A stretch of DNA of 64,000 nucleotides, taken from assembly GCA_035547915.1 (NCBI GenBank), contig DASZTS010000072.1:1-64000 (forward strand), in the 5' to 3' direction. The notes under the pieces were generated by a model. It worked only from the letters and a program-made list of their open reading frames with translations. It had not been told where the DNA came from and did no database searches. This DNA comes from DASSFG01 sp035547915. Lineage in GTDB: Bacteria; Planctomycetota; Planctomycetia; Pirellulales; JAICIG01. The first letter of the stretch is position 1, and every line of letters starts with the position of its first letter. Made by a program: the position numbers and the translations under genes. This document shows positions 50,695 to 58,341 of the stretch, piece after piece.

Positions 50695-51686
50695 AGCAAA
50701 AACTCGGCCAGCCGTTCCATCTCAAAACGGCTGCCGACGAAGAGGGGCGTGCGCTGGTGGAGATTGTGGGGCACGAGATCGAGAATGCGTTGCCGGCCAT
50801 CGGTGGCCAGGCCGTCGGCCTGCTCGGCCAGGAAGGCGATCGGGTTGGCCTCGTACAACAGCCGCAGCTTCCCTTCGGCGTAGCGCTGGGTGGGCGGGTA
50901 GAGAAAGATGCCGCCCTTCAGCATGGTGCGGTGAAAGTCGGCTACCAGCGAGCCGATATAGCGAGATGAATAGGAGGCGCCCGCTTCGCCCGAGCGCAGC
51001 CATTGTAGATAGCGGCGGCAACCGGCGGAAAAGCTATCGGAGTTGGCCTCGTTGACCGAGTAGAGGTTGCCGCGCGGCGGCATCTTCATGTTCGGGTGGC
51101 TGAGGACGAAGGCCCCGATCGAGAGATCGAGTGTGAAACCGTGCACACCGAAACCGGTCGAATAGACCAGCATGGTCGATGAGCCGTAGAGCACATAACC
51201 CGCGGCCATTTGGCGGTGTCCGGGTTGGAGCACGTCCGAGGCCGGGTCGGTGTGATTGCCTACGGTGCGCCGGAAGATCGAGAAGATCGTGCCCACGCTT
51301 ACATTCACGTCGATGTTGCTCGAACCGTCGAGTGGGTCGAAGACCACGATATATTCACCGTGCTCGGGGTTCTCCAACACGACGACCGGCTCTTCGTTTT
51401 CTTCGGATGCCAACACGCCGATATTGCCCCGGTTGCCCAGCGCGTGTAACAGGGCCTTGTTGGCAAAGACGTCGAGCCGCTGTTGTTGCTCGCCGTGAAC
51501 GTTCGTGTCGTCGGCCGCTCCCAACACTTCTCCCAAGCCCGCCCGACGTACCTGCGCCGCGACGATCTTGGCTGCCAGCGTGATGCCGCATAACAACCAG
51601 GAAAAGTCGCCCGACGAGCGCGGGTGGCGCAATCGCTGTTGATCGAGAATGAACTGCGCCGCGGTCATCGGGCTGCTGGCATTCAT
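50691..51686 (-). CDS. fbp: Fructose-1,6-bisphosphatase class I
   Basis: The 331-residue enzyme dephosphorylates fructose 1,6-bisphosphate in gluconeogenesis. It has SEENEEP (94-100, metal ligands), the class I signature FDPLDGSSNID (116-126), YSVNEANS and the substrate motif SRYIGSLVADFHRTMLKGGIFLYPPT. All catalytic motifs are intact and the length is normal. ATG 51686 follows GAGG at seven bases; the very long open frame upstream is antisense to cdsA and is not coding. The stop codon abuts repeat copy C. It is divergent from the CdsA-like gene. Confidence 0.97.
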   Translation of the reverse strand: MNASSPMTAAQFILDQQRLRHPRSSGDFSWLLCGITLAAKIVAAQVRRAGLGEVLGAADDTNVHGEQQQRLDVFANKALLHALGNRGNIGVLASEENEEPVVVLENPEHGEYIVVFDPLDGSSNIDVNVSVGTIFSIFRRTVGNHTDPASDVLQPGHRQMAAGYVLYGSSTMLVYSTGFGVHGFTLDLSIGAFVLSHPNMKMPPRGNLYSVNEANSDSFSAGCRRYLQWLRSGEAGASYSSRYIGSLVADFHRTMLKGGIFLYPPTQRYAEGKLRLLYEANPIAFLAEQADGLATDGRQRILDLVPHNLHQRTPLFVGSRFEMERLAEFLL

Positions 51687-51794
51687 TGGAGCACCTCGCA
51701 GGAGTGGGGTCAGCGTCGTCATCTTAACCGCCCCGCTAGCGGCTGTCACCGCAAGGCTTGCCAAGGCCGACGAGGGGCGACTATCGTCAAAGCC

Positions 51795-52670
51795 ATGCTC
51801 ATCTGGCGGCTCGTCCTCGGCGCGGTCTTCATCGGCGGCATCACCGCGCTCTGCGTGGCCGACTCTCGGGCCGCTACGCCCGGCATCTGGCTCTTCCCGC
51901 TTGCCGTGCTGCTCGCCGTGCTGGCCAGCAGCGAGTTGCTCACCATGCTGGCCGCCAACGAATTTCGGCCCTCTGCGTGGGCCGTCTATCTCGGAAACTT
52001 GGCGATCGCTGCCGCTAACTGGGCTGGCCACGTACCGAATCGGCCGATGACCCTGGGGCCCTTCGACGCGCCCGCCGTGGCCTTCGTGCTGGCGGTGTTG
52101 CTGGTGTTCGTGGTGGAGATGGTCCGCTATCGCGAGCCCGGCCGGTCGACCATCCAATTGGCGACGGCCATGCTCGTGCTCACGTATGTCGGCTGGCTGC
52201 TGACCTTCCTGATCCAACTGCGGTTCGTCGGCGGCGGTCAGACGGGCCTGGCCGCGCTCGCCGCATTGATCATCGTCGTCAAGATGTGCGACACCGGGGC
52301 CTACACGGTCGGCCGGCTGATCGGACGTCATAAGATGACGCCGCGACTGAGCGGCGGGAAGACGTTCGAGGGGCTTGCCGGTGGACTGGCATTCGCGTGC
52401 TTCGGCTCCTGGTGTGCCTTCCATTGGCTGCTCCCCCGCATGGCAGCGTTGCCCGCAGCGCCGCCCGATTATGCCTGGCTCGTCTTCGGATTGGTCGTGG
52501 GTATGGCCGGCGTACTGGGTGATTTGGCCGAGTCGCTCCTCAAGCGGGACCTGGGTCGTAAGGATTCGAGCACCTGGATGCCCGGCTTCGGCGGCGTGCT
52601 CGACGTCCTCGACTCGATCCTGTTTGCCGCTCCCGTTGCTTATGCCGCCTGGCGGTGGTTGGTTCCCTGA
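51795..52670 (+). CDS. cdsA: CdsA-like phosphatidate cytidylyltransferase
   Basis: The 291-residue integral membrane protein has about eight helices and the CDP-alcohol pathway CdsA arrangement: KMCDTGAYTVGRLIGRHKMTPRLSGGKTFEG and the C-terminal signature region SLLKRDLGRKDSSTWMPGFGGVLDVLDS. The enzyme converts phosphatidic acid and CTP to CDP-diacylglycerol. In the signature, the usual PGHGG reads PGFGG and the Asp-Arg after it reads Asp-Val; the acidic residues expected for catalysis are kept. The ATG at 51795 yields a normal first helix; upstream in-frame extension is antisense to fbp. No ribosome site is obvious. Confidence 0.9.
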   Translation: MLIWRLVLGAVFIGGITALCVADSRAATPGIWLFPLAVLLAVLASSELLTMLAANEFRPSAWAVYLGNLAIAAANWAGHVPNRPMTLGPFDAPAVAFVLAVLLVFVVEMVRYREPGRSTIQLATAMLVLTYVGWLLTFLIQLRFVGGGQTGLAALAALIIVVKMCDTGAYTVGRLIGRHKMTPRLSGGKTFEGLAGGLAFACFGSWCAFHWLLPRMAALPAAPPDYAWLVFGLVVGMAGVLGDLAESLLKRDLGRKDSSTWMPGFGGVLDVLDSILFAAPVAYAAWRWLVP

Positions 52671-52784
52671 TGCCCTTTTGCAGGGCGAAGAGGATCCGGA
52701 ACGCGCTTTGCGTAATGGGAATGCCTGGGCGGGTCGTGCTCTGTCCGTCCTCGCTCCTAAACAATCGTCGCTGTGGGACCTCCT

Positions 52785-53267
52785 ATGCCGCCTATCGCTC
52801 TCATCAAACGCATCCTGTGTGCCATCGACTTTTCGCATGCGTCGGGCCGGGCCTTCGCCTACGCCGAGCGATTGGCCCAGGAGTGTTCCGCCCAACTCGT
52901 GCTCGTGCACGCCTTCGATGTGCCGCAATCGCTCAACCTGGCGGGCCAGGAACACCCGGCCGACCCGTCGCTGCGCGAGCAATTCGATGCGGTTCCGGTG
53001 GCGCCGGAGGTGCGCGTCGAGCGGGTGTTGCATGCGGGGCACGCCGGCGAGGTGATTTGCTGGATCGCCCAGCAACGGGAGTGCGACCTGATCGTGCTGG
53101 GAACGCACGGCCGCGGAGCGCTGACGCACTTGCTCGTCGGCAGCGTGGCAGAATATGTGTTGCGGCATGCCCATGCGCCGGTTCTGATCCTGCGCGACCG
53201 GCCCGCCGACGAACCGGCCCTCAAGGAGCCGCGTGTGTTGCCCGTCCCCGCACCGCGATTTTTATAA
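52785..53267 (+). CDS. Universal stress protein family (UspA-like)
   Basis: The 160-residue protein is a single Usp domain: ILCAIDFSHASGRAFAYAERLAQE at the N-terminus, LVLVHAFDVP, and the ATP-binding motif G-x2-G-x9-G-S in LGTHGRGALTHLLVGSVAEYVL. The intact G-motif suggests ATP binding, so it is a UspFG-type member. ATG 52785 is preferred to a GTG four codons upstream. It follows cdsA by 114 bp and converges on the hydrolase gene. Function is likely stress-related and cytoplasmic. Confidence 0.94.
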   Translation: MPPIALIKRILCAIDFSHASGRAFAYAERLAQECSAQLVLVHAFDVPQSLNLAGQEHPADPSLREQFDAVPVAPEVRVERVLHAGHAGEVICWIAQQRECDLIVLGTHGRGALTHLLVGSVAEYVLRHAHAPVLILRDRPADEPALKEPRVLPVPAPRFL

Positions 53268-53276
53268 TCACCCGGA

Positions 53277-53300
53277 CGCGACGCCACGTCTCATGTCGCG
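53277..53300. terminator. Short hairpin between convergent genes
   Basis: CGCGAC and GTCGCG form a 6-bp stem with a 12-base loop between the stops at 53267 (+) and 53312 (-). No T-tract follows. It is a weak candidate for a shared terminator. Confidence 0.3.
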
Positions 53301-53311
53301 GGCGAGGGCAT

Positions 53312-55333
53312 CTATTCGAAGAGTGCGCGATTCTTCTGCGCCGCGGCTTCGAGTCGCGGCAGATCTTCTTCCAAGATATATCTCTGCTCGCACAGCTTGT
53401 GGGCCGCGGCCATGTAGCGCTGGCGATAATCGTCGAAATCGCGATAGCGCTCCGAGATGGCCGGTCGGGGATCGCCGCTTGCCTGTCGTTCGGCCGCCGT
53501 CTTCGCCAGCGGAATGTAGCCCCCGGTGAGAGCCAACAATTCGTTCTCCGCTCCGATCGACCGATGCCGCAAGTTCCAACTGGTGTAGGTCGCGATCGGT
53601 ACGGCGACCGAAGGCAAGAGGAGCGTGCCGGGTTCGTGGTCGTCGGCGCCATAGGCCGGCACCCGCACGACATAGTGGCCGCGGGCGATGGGCGGCTCGA
53701 CGCTCATGCGGCGGCGGTTGAGGAATTCGGGGCCGCGGTCGAGGAACTCGGGTTGTTGGATCACTTCGGGATAACGCACCGCAGGCAGCGCCTGCCAGCC
53801 GCTGTCGGCCTCGTTCCATCCGGCCAGCGTGGCGTCGGAGAGTCGCGGATAGACGCTCGCCGGCGGCTGCCGCTCCTCGCGCACCCAGGCATCGAGGGCC
53901 ATCAGCAGTCCGCGCAGCAAGGGCCGGTAATCGCTGGGGTTCGCCGGAAGCTGGCCGCCGGCCCGTTCGCCGGCCACCCCGTTGCCAGGCCCGTGTTGGC
54001 AGCCGCCGAAGCTGTAAATGCGCACCTCGTCTGGAATGGCGGCGTCTCGCTTGCCGAGCGGGTCGGTATGGACCAGCGATCCGCTGCGATGCCAGTACTC
54101 CGACGAAGACTGCGTGTGCATCACCTTGGGCACAACCCCGCCGGCCCGTGCCCGCCGCAAGATGCCGTCGGTCTTCTGCGTGAAGGGATCTTGCTCGTCG
54201 CCGTAGGTGAACGGAAACATATCCGCCGGATAGAGGTGGTTGTCGTGCTGGCTGTTGTGACGGGTCGGTGAGGCGAAGCGATGGTTGAAGAAGCCCAGCC
54301 CGGCGCCGGCGACGTGCGGCATGACGCCGTCGAAAACCTGCCGGGCCTGTTCATCGGCGTTGAAGCCGTCGTAGAGAAACATCCTCAAACAGCGGCCGCT
54401 CTGCGAGGTGCCGAAGCCATACGCATAGCGGACCGCCGGTTTTCCGTCTGCGCCGCGCAGCGGGTTGCGGTCGGTCTCGTCGTACTTGAGGCAGGAGATG
54501 AGATCGCGAATGCCGGCCAGCCCGAGTCCTTGCACGATCGGCCCCTCGGCCTCGTAGATCAGCTCGTAGAGGTAACCCGGCTGAAAGCCGCCCGCGAGCA
54601 CAAGCTCGATCAACGGGAGCTGTCCGCGCTGGCCGTCCACCTCGACCCATTTCTGCTCCAGCCGCCATTGGCCGCGCGGGATCGGCACGCGCGGATCCTT
54701 CTCGCGCAGGCGCCATGTGAGCGTTGCGTGGTCCAGCCCTTGCTCGCTGGGCGGATAGCTCCCTTGGTTGGCCCAATGGGCGATGTTCATCCGCTCGGTG
54801 GGTTGATCGGGCGCCATTTCGGCCCGCACGATGCCCCGGATCGGCCGTTTGCCATCGGTGGCTACCGGAGCGTTGAGCCACAGCCGATCGCCACCGGGCA
54901 GCGTTTCCGCAATCCAGCCGCTCCATGCGACAATGAATCCCTGTCGCATCAAGAACTCATCGCCGCCGCCGTTGAATTGCCCCATGCAGGTGCGGTTGCC
55001 CCGATTGTTGACGTCATACAAGAGCGAGCCGCTGGCGCGCGTCAGGTCGGCCGGAGCCAGCATCTCGAAGTCGGCGGAGAACTCGACGCGGCCGTTGTCA
55101 TTGCGCGGCGCCAATTCCAGGTCGACAACCTGCCGATTGGCCTCCAGGTCCGGATCGACGGCGAAGCGAACCGTACCGCGCCATTGCTCATACGTCCCTC
55201 GGTCGCCAAACGAGCGACCGTCGGCGTAGGGTCGACGGCTGGTGATTTCCCAAGAGACGACCTCCGCCGGAAGCGGTGTCGCCGAAGCACTCAGCACCAA
55301 AACGAGGATGGAGAGATAAAAAAAGCGAAGCAT
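53312..55333 (-). CDS. Exported alpha/beta hydrolase-domain protein
   Basis: The 673-residue protein has a signal peptide (cleavage near residue 23 after LPA) and a large alpha/beta hydrolase domain of the Abhydrolase_10 type. YGFGTSQSGRCLRMFLYDGFN contains the nucleophile elbow (G308-T-S-Q-S312-G). RGNRTCMGQFNGGGDEF, FLMRQGFIVAWSGW and VMHTQSSSEYWHRSGSLVHTDP are other conserved blocks. The family acts on unknown esters or amides in the periplasm. ATG 55333 lies just after an A/T-rich stretch (GAAGCAT with TTTTTT upstream) without a clear ribosome site. It is divergent from the ABC transporter gene and converges on the Usp gene. Confidence 0.88.
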   Translation of the reverse strand: MLRFFYLSILVLVLSASATPLPAEVVSWEITSRRPYADGRSFGDRGTYEQWRGTVRFAVDPDLEANRQVVDLELAPRNDNGRVEFSADFEMLAPADLTRASGSLLYDVNNRGNRTCMGQFNGGGDEFLMRQGFIVAWSGWIAETLPGGDRLWLNAPVATDGKRPIRGIVRAEMAPDQPTERMNIAHWANQGSYPPSEQGLDHATLTWRLREKDPRVPIPRGQWRLEQKWVEVDGQRGQLPLIELVLAGGFQPGYLYELIYEAEGPIVQGLGLAGIRDLISCLKYDETDRNPLRGADGKPAVRYAYGFGTSQSGRCLRMFLYDGFNADEQARQVFDGVMPHVAGAGLGFFNHRFASPTRHNSQHDNHLYPADMFPFTYGDEQDPFTQKTDGILRRARAGGVVPKVMHTQSSSEYWHRSGSLVHTDPLGKRDAAIPDEVRIYSFGGCQHGPGNGVAGERAGGQLPANPSDYRPLLRGLLMALDAWVREERQPPASVYPRLSDATLAGWNEADSGWQALPAVRYPEVIQQPEFLDRGPEFLNRRRMSVEPPIARGHYVVRVPAYGADDHEPGTLLLPSVAVPIATYTSWNLRHRSIGAENELLALTGGYIPLAKTAAERQASGDPRPAISERYRDFDDYRQRYMAAAHKLCEQRYILEEDLPRLEAAAQKNRALFE

Positions 55334-55520
55334 GGCGGATCGAATCCTCGCGATTTTCCCCTGGGAACGTCGTCATCGTCGGTGACCGTTGGGCCGCCAT
55401 CCCCAGCGTGCGTCAACTATAAGCCAAGCCCGAGCCTGTTACCAACGAATACATAGAGGGCGTGCGCCCGTCGAACTTTGCAGCCCGCGTGACCCTGTGC
55501 TAGCGTAAGGCGGTTTCTCC

Positions 55521-56318
55521 ATGTCGGTACCCGAGCAAACGATGTCCACTTCTTTGGCGATCGAATCACACCAGCTCACAAGATTCTTTAACGACTTTTG
55601 CGCGGTCGACGGCATCGATCTCAAGGTCGAACGCGGCACGTTCTACGGCTTCTTGGGTCCCAACGGCGCGGGCAAGTCGACCACCATCAAGATGCTCACC
55701 GGCCTGCTCGCGCCTTCGGCCGGTCAGATGCTCGTGCTGGGCCAAAATATGTCGGACGTCGACGAATCGCTGGCAGCCAAGCGCCGCATGGGGGTGATTC
55801 CCGAAGACCTCGCGCTATTCGATAACCTCACGGCGCGGGAATATCTGACGTTCGTCGGCCGCATCCATCTCATGCCGCGCGAGACGATTCGCAGTCGCTC
55901 CGAAGAACTCCTTGCGCTGCTCGAACTGGCCCACGAGGACAAGAAGCTCGCGCTGGAATACTCGCATGGCATGAAAAAGAAGCTGGCCATGGCCGCCGCG
56001 CTGTTGCCCAACCCCGATCTGTTGTTTCTCGACGAGCCGTTCGAAGGGGTCGACGCGGTGACGTCGCGCGTGATCCGCGACCTGTTGGCCGGGTTCGTCG
56101 CTCGCGGCTCGACCGTGTTCCTCACCTCGCATGTGCTGGAGATCGTCGAGCGCCTGTGTACTCACGTGGGTATCATCGTCAAAGGGAAACTGGTCGAGCA
56201 GGATTCGCTCACAGCCATTCGCCGGGGCGGCTCGCTGGAAGATCGTTTCTTGCAGGTAGCGGGAGCGCATCCCGAAGCCGCGCCCAAGCTCAACTGGCTC
56301 GAGGAGGCCGCCTCGTGA
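55521..56318 (+). CDS. ABC transporter ATP-binding protein
   Basis: The 265-residue ATPase has Walker A GPNGAGKST (46-54), Q-loop GVIPEDLALF where Gln is replaced by Glu, a degenerate signature (EYSHGMKKKLAMAAAL instead of LSGGQ), Walker B LLFLDEPFEG (D171, E172) and switch His in FLTSHVLEIVE. These features are typical of ABC-2-type exporter ATPases. Start ATG 55521 has AAGG about ten bases upstream; MST at 55542 is an alternative. The stop overlaps the permease start by four bases (GTGA). The pair forms an export system of unknown substrate in the membrane. Confidence 0.95.
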   Translation: MSVPEQTMSTSLAIESHQLTRFFNDFCAVDGIDLKVERGTFYGFLGPNGAGKSTTIKMLTGLLAPSAGQMLVLGQNMSDVDESLAAKRRMGVIPEDLALFDNLTAREYLTFVGRIHLMPRETIRSRSEELLALLELAHEDKKLALEYSHGMKKKLAMAAALLPNPDLLFLDEPFEGVDAVTSRVIRDLLAGFVARGSTVFLTSHVLEIVERLCTHVGIIVKGKLVEQDSLTAIRRGGSLEDRFLQVAGAHPEAAPKLNWLEEAAS

Positions 56319-58189
56319 CCTGGCAACATTTGCGGGCCTTCGTGTGGCTGCGCTGGCGGCTGCTGGCGAATAGCTGGCAGCGGGGCGGTTCGCTGAACTT
56401 CGTGCTGACGGCGATCTTCGTCGTCGCCGCGCTCGTTTCCGCCGTCCCATTGTTTATCGTCTCGGTGTTGGTCGGATACAACCTGCCTCCCTCCGTGACG
56501 CCGAAACATCTGCTCTATGCCTGGGATGGCATGGCGATCGCCTTCACCTTTTTTTGGAGCGTCGGCCTGCTCGCCGAATTGCAGCGGACCGAGCCGTTAT
56601 CGCTGTCGAAATTCCTGCACCTTCCGGTCTCGTTGCGGAGCGCGTTTTTCATCAATTACGTCAGCTCGGCGTGCGGTTTGACGACGATCCTGCTGGGGCC
56701 CGTCATGGTCGGGTTTGCCTTGGGATTGACGTTTTCCCGGGGCCTCGCGCATCTGGCAGCCCTTCCCTTGGTGGCGGCATTCGTGCTGTTGATCAGCGCC
56801 GTCAGCTACCAGTTCCAGGGGTGGCTGGCGTCGCTGATGAGCAACCCCCGCCGGCGCCGAACGGTCGTCGTCGGTGCGACGGCCGTCTTCATCCTGATCG
56901 CGCAGTTGCCCAACCTGGTCAATTTCGCAGCGCCGGTAAAAGGAAAGGCCGACCGGTCGCTGAAGCTTCAGGAGCAATTCGATCAGTTGAACCGTGAATT
57001 CATGTTGCAACAAATCGACGCGCAGGAACATCTGCGTCGCCAACAGGAAGTGCTTGCCAAACACAATCAAGAAGACGAACAGGCGGCGCAAGCCATGGTC
57101 CAACGGTGGGAGAGGGTCGCCCGGCTGTTGAATTGGGCGCTTCCCATCGGCTGGTTGCCGCTGGGCGCTATGTCGGCGGCGGAAGGGAACATAGGCGTAT
57201 CGCTCGCCACCTTCACCGCCATGACATTGCTGGGCTCGGCGAGCCTGTGGCGCGCCTACGGCACCACCATCCGCCTCTACCGAGGCGAATTTGTTGCAGG
57301 AAGCGTGGCCCCCGGAAACGTCGTCTCGGGACCTGAGCGTACCGCGGCGGAGGTGACCTCGCCTGCCCCGGCCCCCGCGCGGAAGTCGCGAGTTGGGCTG
57401 CTTGAAGCGCGATTGCCGAGCCTCTCTGAGCCAGTGTCGGTCATTGCCCTGGCGGGCTTTCGATCGCTGCTGCGGTCGCCCGAGGCCAAGATGATGCTGC
57501 TGACGCCCTTGATTATGACCACGATTGCCGGCGGGGCGCTGTTTCGACATTCGCACGACATGCCGGACCTTGCCCGGCCGCTGCCGGCCGTCGGCGCCGT
57601 GCTCGTGGTGTTGTTCGGTATGGCACAGCTCATGGCCAACCAGTTCGGCTTCGATCGCGACGGTTTCCGCGCCTTCGTGCTCTGTGCGGCGCCGCGGCGC
57701 GACATCCTGCTGGGCAAGAACCTGGGCTTCCTTCCCATGGCCGGCGGCATGGCAGCCCTGCTCATCGCGGGGATCGAATTCTTCGCTCCGCTGCGGTTCG
57801 ATCAACTGTTGGCGATGTTACCGCAATTCGTCTCGATGTTTCTGCTGTTTTGTCTGCTGGCCAATCTGGTGTCGATCTATGCGCCGATGGCCATTTCCGC
57901 AGGATCGTTCAAGCGGTCGCATGTCAAGGCAGTTCCCGTCTTCTTGCAGATGCTGACGTTCTTTTTCGCCTTCCCGCTGATGCAGTTGCCGACGTTCGTG
58001 CCGCTGGGCGCGGAGCTGATTTCGGAGGGTGTCGGCTGGACGCACGGCGTCCCCATCTTTCTGCCGTTGGCCGCCGTGGAATGCGGCATCGTCGTTGTGC
58101 TCTACGGCCGGGTCTTGAGCTGGCAGGGCCGGCTGTTGCAGGCCCGCGAGCAAAAGATCTTGGAAAGCGTCACGAAAACCGCGGCGTAG
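56315..58189 (+). CDS. ABC-2 type permease with central coiled-coil linker
   Basis: The 624-residue membrane protein has about a dozen helices in two halves (residues ~22-200 and ~400-600). A hydrophilic helical segment at ~215-268 is rich in Gln/Glu/Arg (LKLQEQFDQLNREFMLQQ), predicted coiled coil, and may protrude from the membrane. It starts at GTG 56315, overlapping the ATPase stop, with GAGGAGG seven bases upstream. No substrate-binding protein or accessory factor is adjacent, so an ABC-2-type exporter is likely. The next gene starts 152 bp downstream after a promoter-like sequence, so the cytochrome operon is probably separate. Confidence 0.9.
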   Translation: MTWQHLRAFVWLRWRLLANSWQRGGSLNFVLTAIFVVAALVSAVPLFIVSVLVGYNLPPSVTPKHLLYAWDGMAIAFTFFWSVGLLAELQRTEPLSLSKFLHLPVSLRSAFFINYVSSACGLTTILLGPVMVGFALGLTFSRGLAHLAALPLVAAFVLLISAVSYQFQGWLASLMSNPRRRRTVVVGATAVFILIAQLPNLVNFAAPVKGKADRSLKLQEQFDQLNREFMLQQIDAQEHLRRQQEVLAKHNQEDEQAAQAMVQRWERVARLLNWALPIGWLPLGAMSAAEGNIGVSLATFTAMTLLGSASLWRAYGTTIRLYRGEFVAGSVAPGNVVSGPERTAAEVTSPAPAPARKSRVGLLEARLPSLSEPVSVIALAGFRSLLRSPEAKMMLLTPLIMTTIAGGALFRHSHDMPDLARPLPAVGAVLVVLFGMAQLMANQFGFDRDGFRAFVLCAAPRRDILLGKNLGFLPMAGGMAALLIAGIEFFAPLRFDQLLAMLPQFVSMFLLFCLLANLVSIYAPMAISAGSFKRSHVKAVPVFLQMLTFFFAFPLMQLPTFVPLGAELISEGVGWTHGVPIFLPLAAVECGIVVVLYGRVLSWQGRLLQAREQKILESVTKTAA

Positions 58190-58248
58190 CAGGGACTGTC
58201 TGCGATGTCCGATGTCAAATTACTATCCTCTGCGCCGACCGTTCGCCT

Positions 58249-58276
58249 TTGCTGCTACGGGACTTGCGGCTAAAAT
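58249..58276 (+). promoter_or_regulatory. Sigma70-like promoter of the cytochrome operon
   Basis: TTGCTG (58249-58254) and TAAAAT (58271-58276) are spaced by 16 bases, matching 3/6 and 5/6 of consensus. The predicted transcript start is about 59 bases before the first gene of the operon. Confidence 0.5.
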
Positions 58277-58341
58277 CCACGCGGCGAGCGGCCTCGATGC
58301 GGGCGTCGCTTTGCCGATCGCGAGATTGCGGGGATTTGCAC

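Noticed and set aside
51700..53174. N-terminal extension giving an 827-residue fructose bisphosphatase
   Set aside because: The extension is antisense to the CdsA-like and universal stress protein genes, and a well-placed ribosome site marks ATG 51686.
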